This document shows positions 13,465 through 15,675 of a stretch of 15,675 nt of DNA, one piece after another. Location of the stretch: the NCBI GenBank assembly GCA_947480375.1, contig CANKCX010000007.1, forward strand, positions 1-15,675. Reading direction: 5' to 3'. This stretch comes from Actinomycetota bacterium. GTDB lineage: Bacteria > Actinomycetota > Actinomycetes > Nanopelagicales > Nanopelagicaceae. The position numbers and the translations under genes were made by a program. Numbering within the stretch: position 1 is the stretch's first letter; the number at the start of each line of letters is the position of its first letter. The notes under the pieces are model-generated. The model saw only the letters and a program-made list of their open reading frames with translations, did no database searches and was not told the DNA's origin.

Positions 13465-15168
13465 ATGACCTTTTCTGTAACGATGCCAGCACTTGGCGAA
13501 TCGGTAACTGAAGGAACTGTTACACGTTGGCTTAAAAAAGAGGGCGACATGGTGGCCGTTGATGAGCCACTCCTAGAAGTTTCTACCGACAAAGTTGATA
13601 CCGAAATTCCATCTCCAGTTGCTGGAGTTCTACAGAAGATTGTCGTTGCAGTTGATGCAACTGTTGCAGTTGGCGCCGAACTTGCAGTCATCGCTGATGG
13701 CGCAGGTGCCACAGCACCCGTAGCTCCCGCCGCACCGGTTGTTGAAACCCCGATTGTGCAAGCCGCACCGGTTGCTGCTCCTGCCGCATCTCCTGCGCCG
13801 GTTGCTGCTCCTGCCGCATCTCCTGCGCCGGTTGCTGCTTCTGCCGCATCTCTTCCTTCTTCATCTGGAACTATCGTGACTATGCCAGCACTTGGCGAAT
13901 CAGTTACGGAAGGAACTGTCACTCGTTGGCTTAAGAATGTAGGCGATCAAGTAACTGTTGATGAAGCGCTGCTAGAAGTTTCTACCGACAAAGTTGATAC
14001 CGAAATTCCATCACCTGCTACCGGAACTTTAGTTTCGATTGATGTTGCAGTTGATTCAACCGTTCCAGTTGGCGCTCGACTTGCAGTTATTGGTGGTTCG
14101 GGTGCGCCCGCAACTCCGGTTGTTGCAACTCCGGTTGTAACTCCTCCACCGGCTCCAGTTGCTGCTGTTGTAGTTGCTCCAGTTGTAACTCCTCCGCCGG
14201 CTCCAGTTGCTGCTGCTCCAGTTGCTGCTGCGGTATCGAATGGCGACGCTTACGTAACTCCTATTGTTAGAAAATTTGCCGCTGAAAATAACGTCGATCT
14301 TTCAAAGGTTAAGGGCACCGGAATTGGTGGTCGAATTCGTAAGGAAGATGTAATGGCCGCTGCTCCGAAAGCTGCTGTTGCGCCAATGCAAACATTTGCT
14401 GCTCCGGCTTCAAACCAATCTTCACCTGCTCCAGTAGCCGTTTCGCCACTTCGCGGAACAACAGTGACGATGTCTCGACTTCGCAAAGTTATTGCCGAAC
14501 GCATGCTTGAATCACTTCATGTAAGCGCGCAATTAACCACAGTCATCGAGGTTGATGTAACTGCGATTGCCAGATTGCGCGATCGCGCTAAAGCATCATT
14601 CGAAGCTCGCGAAGGTTCAAAATTATCGTTCTTGCCATTCTTTGCAGTTGCAGTTTGCGAAGCACTGAAGCAGCATCCTGTTTTAAATGCATCAGTAAAC
14701 GGCGACCAAATTACTTATCATGGCGCCGAACACTTAGGTATTGCAGTTGATACCGAACGCGGTTTATTGGTCCCTGTCATTCGTGATGCTGGTGATTTAA
14801 ATATGGGCGGTATTGCTCGCAAAATAACCGATGTTGCTGCTCGTACTCGCGACAATAAGATTTCGCCAGATGAATTAGGTGGCGGTACTTTCACAATTAC
14901 AAATACCGGAAGTCGTGGCGCACTCTTTGATACACCGATCATTAACCAACCACAGGTTGCAATCCTTGGTCTGGGCGCTGTTGTTAAGCGACCTATGGTC
15001 ATGGCGGGTACCGATGGCGGCGAAACAATTGCGGTTCGCTCAATGGTTTATCTCGGACTTTCATATGATCACCGAATTGTTGATGGTGCAGATGCAGCGA
15101 GATTCCTAGTCACTTTGAAGGAACGTCTTGAAGGTGGACGTTTCGAATCAGATTTGGGTCTCTCTTAA
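13465..15168 (+). CDS. sucB: Dihydrolipoamide acyltransferase (E2) with two lipoyl domains
   Basis: E2 core of a 2-oxoacid dehydrogenase complex. Domain order in 567 residues: lipoyl domain 1 (2-80, lipoyl-Lys43 in STDKVDTE), Ala/Pro linker (about 81-130), lipoyl domain 2 (about 134-210, Lys176 in the same motif), a second Ala/Pro/Val linker, peripheral-subunit binding domain (about 263-300, [16 protein letters not shown] then [13 protein letters not shown]), a short linker, and the catalytic domain (about 330-567) ending with [14 protein letters not shown], catalytic His536 and Asp540. Annotated sucB in many actinobacteria, but mycobacterial DlaT of this type serves pyruvate dehydrogenase, so substrate (succinyl or acetyl) is left open. 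GGGAG 8 nt before the ATG sets the start. The TIGR01777 gene starts 2 nt after the stop. Confidence 0.93.
   Translation: MTFSVTMPALGESVTEGTVTRWLKKEGDMVAVDEPLLEVSTDKVDTEIPSPVAGVLQKIVVAVDATVAVGAELAVIADGAGATAPVAPAAPVVETPIVQAAPVAAPAASPAPVAAPAASPAPVAASAASLPSSSGTIVTMPALGESVTEGTVTRWLKNVGDQVTVDEALLEVSTDKVDTEIPSPATGTLVSIDVAVDSTVPVGARLAVIGGSGAPATPVVATPVVTPPPAPVAAVVVAPVVTPPPAPVAAAPVAAAVSNGDAYVTPIVRKFAAENNVDLSKVKGTGIGGRIRKEDVMAAAPKAAVAPMQTFAAPASNQSSPAPVAVSPLRGTTVTMSRLRKVIAERMLESLHVSAQLTTVIEVDVTAIARLRDRAKASFEAREGSKLSFLPFFAVAVCEALKQHPVLNASVNGDQITYHGAEHLGIAVDTERGLLVPVIRDAGDLNMGGIARKITDVAARTRDNKISPDELGGGTFTITNTGSRGALFDTPIINQPQVAILGLGAVVKRPMVMAGTDGGETIAVRSMVYLGLSYDHRIVDGADAARFLVTLKERLEGGRFESDLGLS
13573..14012 (+). 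repeat. 41-nt perfect direct repeat around the two lipoyl-lysine codons
   Basis: Bases 13573-13613 and 13972-14012 are identical (starting CTAGAAGTTTCTACCGAC), 399 nt apart and in the same frame. Each covers the codons around the lipoylated Lys. Identity extends through third codon positions, whereas flanking parts of the two domains differ, so this looks like a recent domain duplication or ongoing gene conversion. Confidence 0.8.
13768..13857 (+). repeat. 30-bp tandem repeat, three copies, in the first E2 linker
   Basis: The unit starts CCGGTTGCTGCTCCTGCC and has period 30 (13768, 13798, 13828). Copies 1 and 2 are identical over the full unit; copy 3 has a few changes. It encodes a ten-residue Ala/Pro/Ser unit ([10 protein letters not shown]), the flexible swinging-arm linker. 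Period 30 keeps the frame, so copy number could vary without breaking the gene. Confidence 0.85.
14134..14215 (+). repeat. 34-bp direct repeat pair in the second E2 linker
   Basis: 14134-14167 and 14182-14215 match with a single mismatch (A/G), period 48 nt (16 codons), encoding [11 protein letters not shown] twice. Like the first linker it is a Pro/Ala/Val hinge and the repeat keeps frame. Confidence 0.75.
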
Positions 15169-15170
15169 CA

Positions 15171-15675
15171 ATGGCAACTCGCCTGCCGCCACAACGCGTA
15201 GCGGTTACTGGCGCATCCGGACTTATCGGAACTGCGTTAGTGGGACACCTTCGCAATGAAGGTCATACCGTCCAAAGATTTGTTCGTCGTCCGGCGATTG
15301 CTCGAGATGAAATTTCATGGGATCCAAAAGCTGGAACCGTAGATTTATCAGCCCTCGAAGGCGTTGACGCCGTAATCCATCTTGCAGGAGCCGGTGTTGG
15401 CGATAAACGCTGGACTAAGAAGTACAAATCAACAATTCTAAATTCGAGATTACTTGGAACTACCGCAATCGCAAATGCCGTCGCAACTGTTAAGCCTTCA
15501 GTATTTATCTCTGCAAGTGCAATTGGTTGGTATGGCGAAACTGGAAATCGTGCCGTTACTGAAAGCGATCGCGGTGGTGATGATTTCTTAGCCGCTGTTT
15601 GTCGCGAGTGGGAAGGCGCTGCAGATCTTGCTGGCGATATTCGAACCGTGAAAATTCGTACTGGTTTAGTTTTAG
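15171..15675 (+). CDS. TIGR01777-family NAD(P)-binding epimerase/dehydratase-like protein, 3' end outside window
   Basis: The first 168 codons of an extended SDR-type Rossmann protein; no stop before the window ends. Seen: RVAVTGASGLIGTALVGHL with the nucleotide-binding GxSGxIG motif near the N-terminus, FVRRPA, then ISWDPKAGTVDL, VDAVIHLAGAGVGDKRW, SRLLGTTAIANAV, FISASAIGWYG and RTGLVL. The SWDP, HLAGA and GDKRW-type blocks are characteristic of the TIGR01777 family (YfcH in E. coli; Rv2216 in M. tuberculosis, from memory). The substrate is unknown for the family. The ATG lies 2 nt after the E2 stop, so it is the third gene of the lpdA operon; lipB and lipA commonly follow it in actinobacteria. 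Confidence 0.9.
   Translation, partial: MATRLPPQRVAVTGASGLIGTALVGHLRNEGHTVQRFVRRPAIARDEISWDPKAGTVDLSALEGVDAVIHLAGAGVGDKRWTKKYKSTILNSRLLGTTAIANAVATVKPSVFISASAIGWYGETGNRAVTESDRGGDDFLAAVCREWEGAADLAGDIRTVKIRTGLVL

Noticed and set aside
13329..13922. 197-codon minus-strand frame rich in Ala/Thr/Gly
   Set aside because: An artefact of the repetitive E2 linker and lipoyl codons read in reverse; no start signal and the sense frame is certain.
13768..14215. Repeat cluster resembling a CRISPR array
   Set aside because: Repeats are contiguous or 14 nt apart, in frame, and encode Pro/Ala linkers of E2; there are no spacers and no cas genes.

Overview
The window is a dense, one-gene-after-another stretch of a bacterial chromosome with a moderate G+C content (roughly mid-40s percent by eye). 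Gene content and order point to an actinobacterium: a lipoprotein-type CtaC, a mycobacterial-type adenosine kinase, a DUF3043 membrane protein, and the set gcvT, pepA, lpdA, dihydrolipoamide acyltransferase, TIGR01777 epimerase. The lowish G+C, very short spacers and several apparently leaderless genes fit a streamlined freshwater lineage such as the Nanopelagicales (acI). That placement is inference from memory of such genomes, not a database result.

Layout. 1-576 (minus) is the 5' part of ctaC, cut by the window edge. Divergent from it, 635-1920 (plus) holds a degenerate cysteine-desulfurase-like protein and a TusA-family sulfur carrier. 1909-3301 (minus) holds adoK and, upstream of it, the Fe-S assembly protein erpA. 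3386-5093 (plus) holds nadA, whose product is an Fe-S enzyme, and a DUF3043 membrane protein. 5104-6105 (minus) is an aldo/keto reductase. 6130-6348 (plus) is a tiny signal-peptide plus single-TM protein. 6346-6594 is a cobalamin riboswitch with its expression platform, which controls a btuF-btuC-btuD vitamin B12 importer (6595-9259). 9264-10379 (minus) is gcvT. 10483-15675 (plus) holds pepA, lpdA, the E2 acyltransferase with two lipoyl domains, and the start of a TIGR01777 epimerase that runs off the window.

Functional themes. The left part mixes respiration (CtaC), sulfur and Fe-S trafficking (desulfurase-like protein, TusA, ErpA), NAD synthesis (NadA) and purine salvage (AdoK). The middle is cobalamin acquisition under riboswitch control. 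The right part is one-carbon and lipoate-dependent metabolism (GcvT, E3, E2).

Most notable points: the desulfurase-like protein keeps its sulfur-carrying Cys loop but has lost the PLP-binding Lys and other cofactor contacts. Several genes carry a TANNNT box 6-7 nt before the start codon, indicating leaderless mRNAs, including a 24-bp divergent spacer where two opposing -10 boxes share one TA step. The riboswitch aptamer appears to begin on the stop codon of the mini-protein, and its expression platform can form a hairpin hiding the btuF ribosome binding site. The B12 importer sits where, as I recall, related actinobacteria carry cobalamin-synthesis genes.
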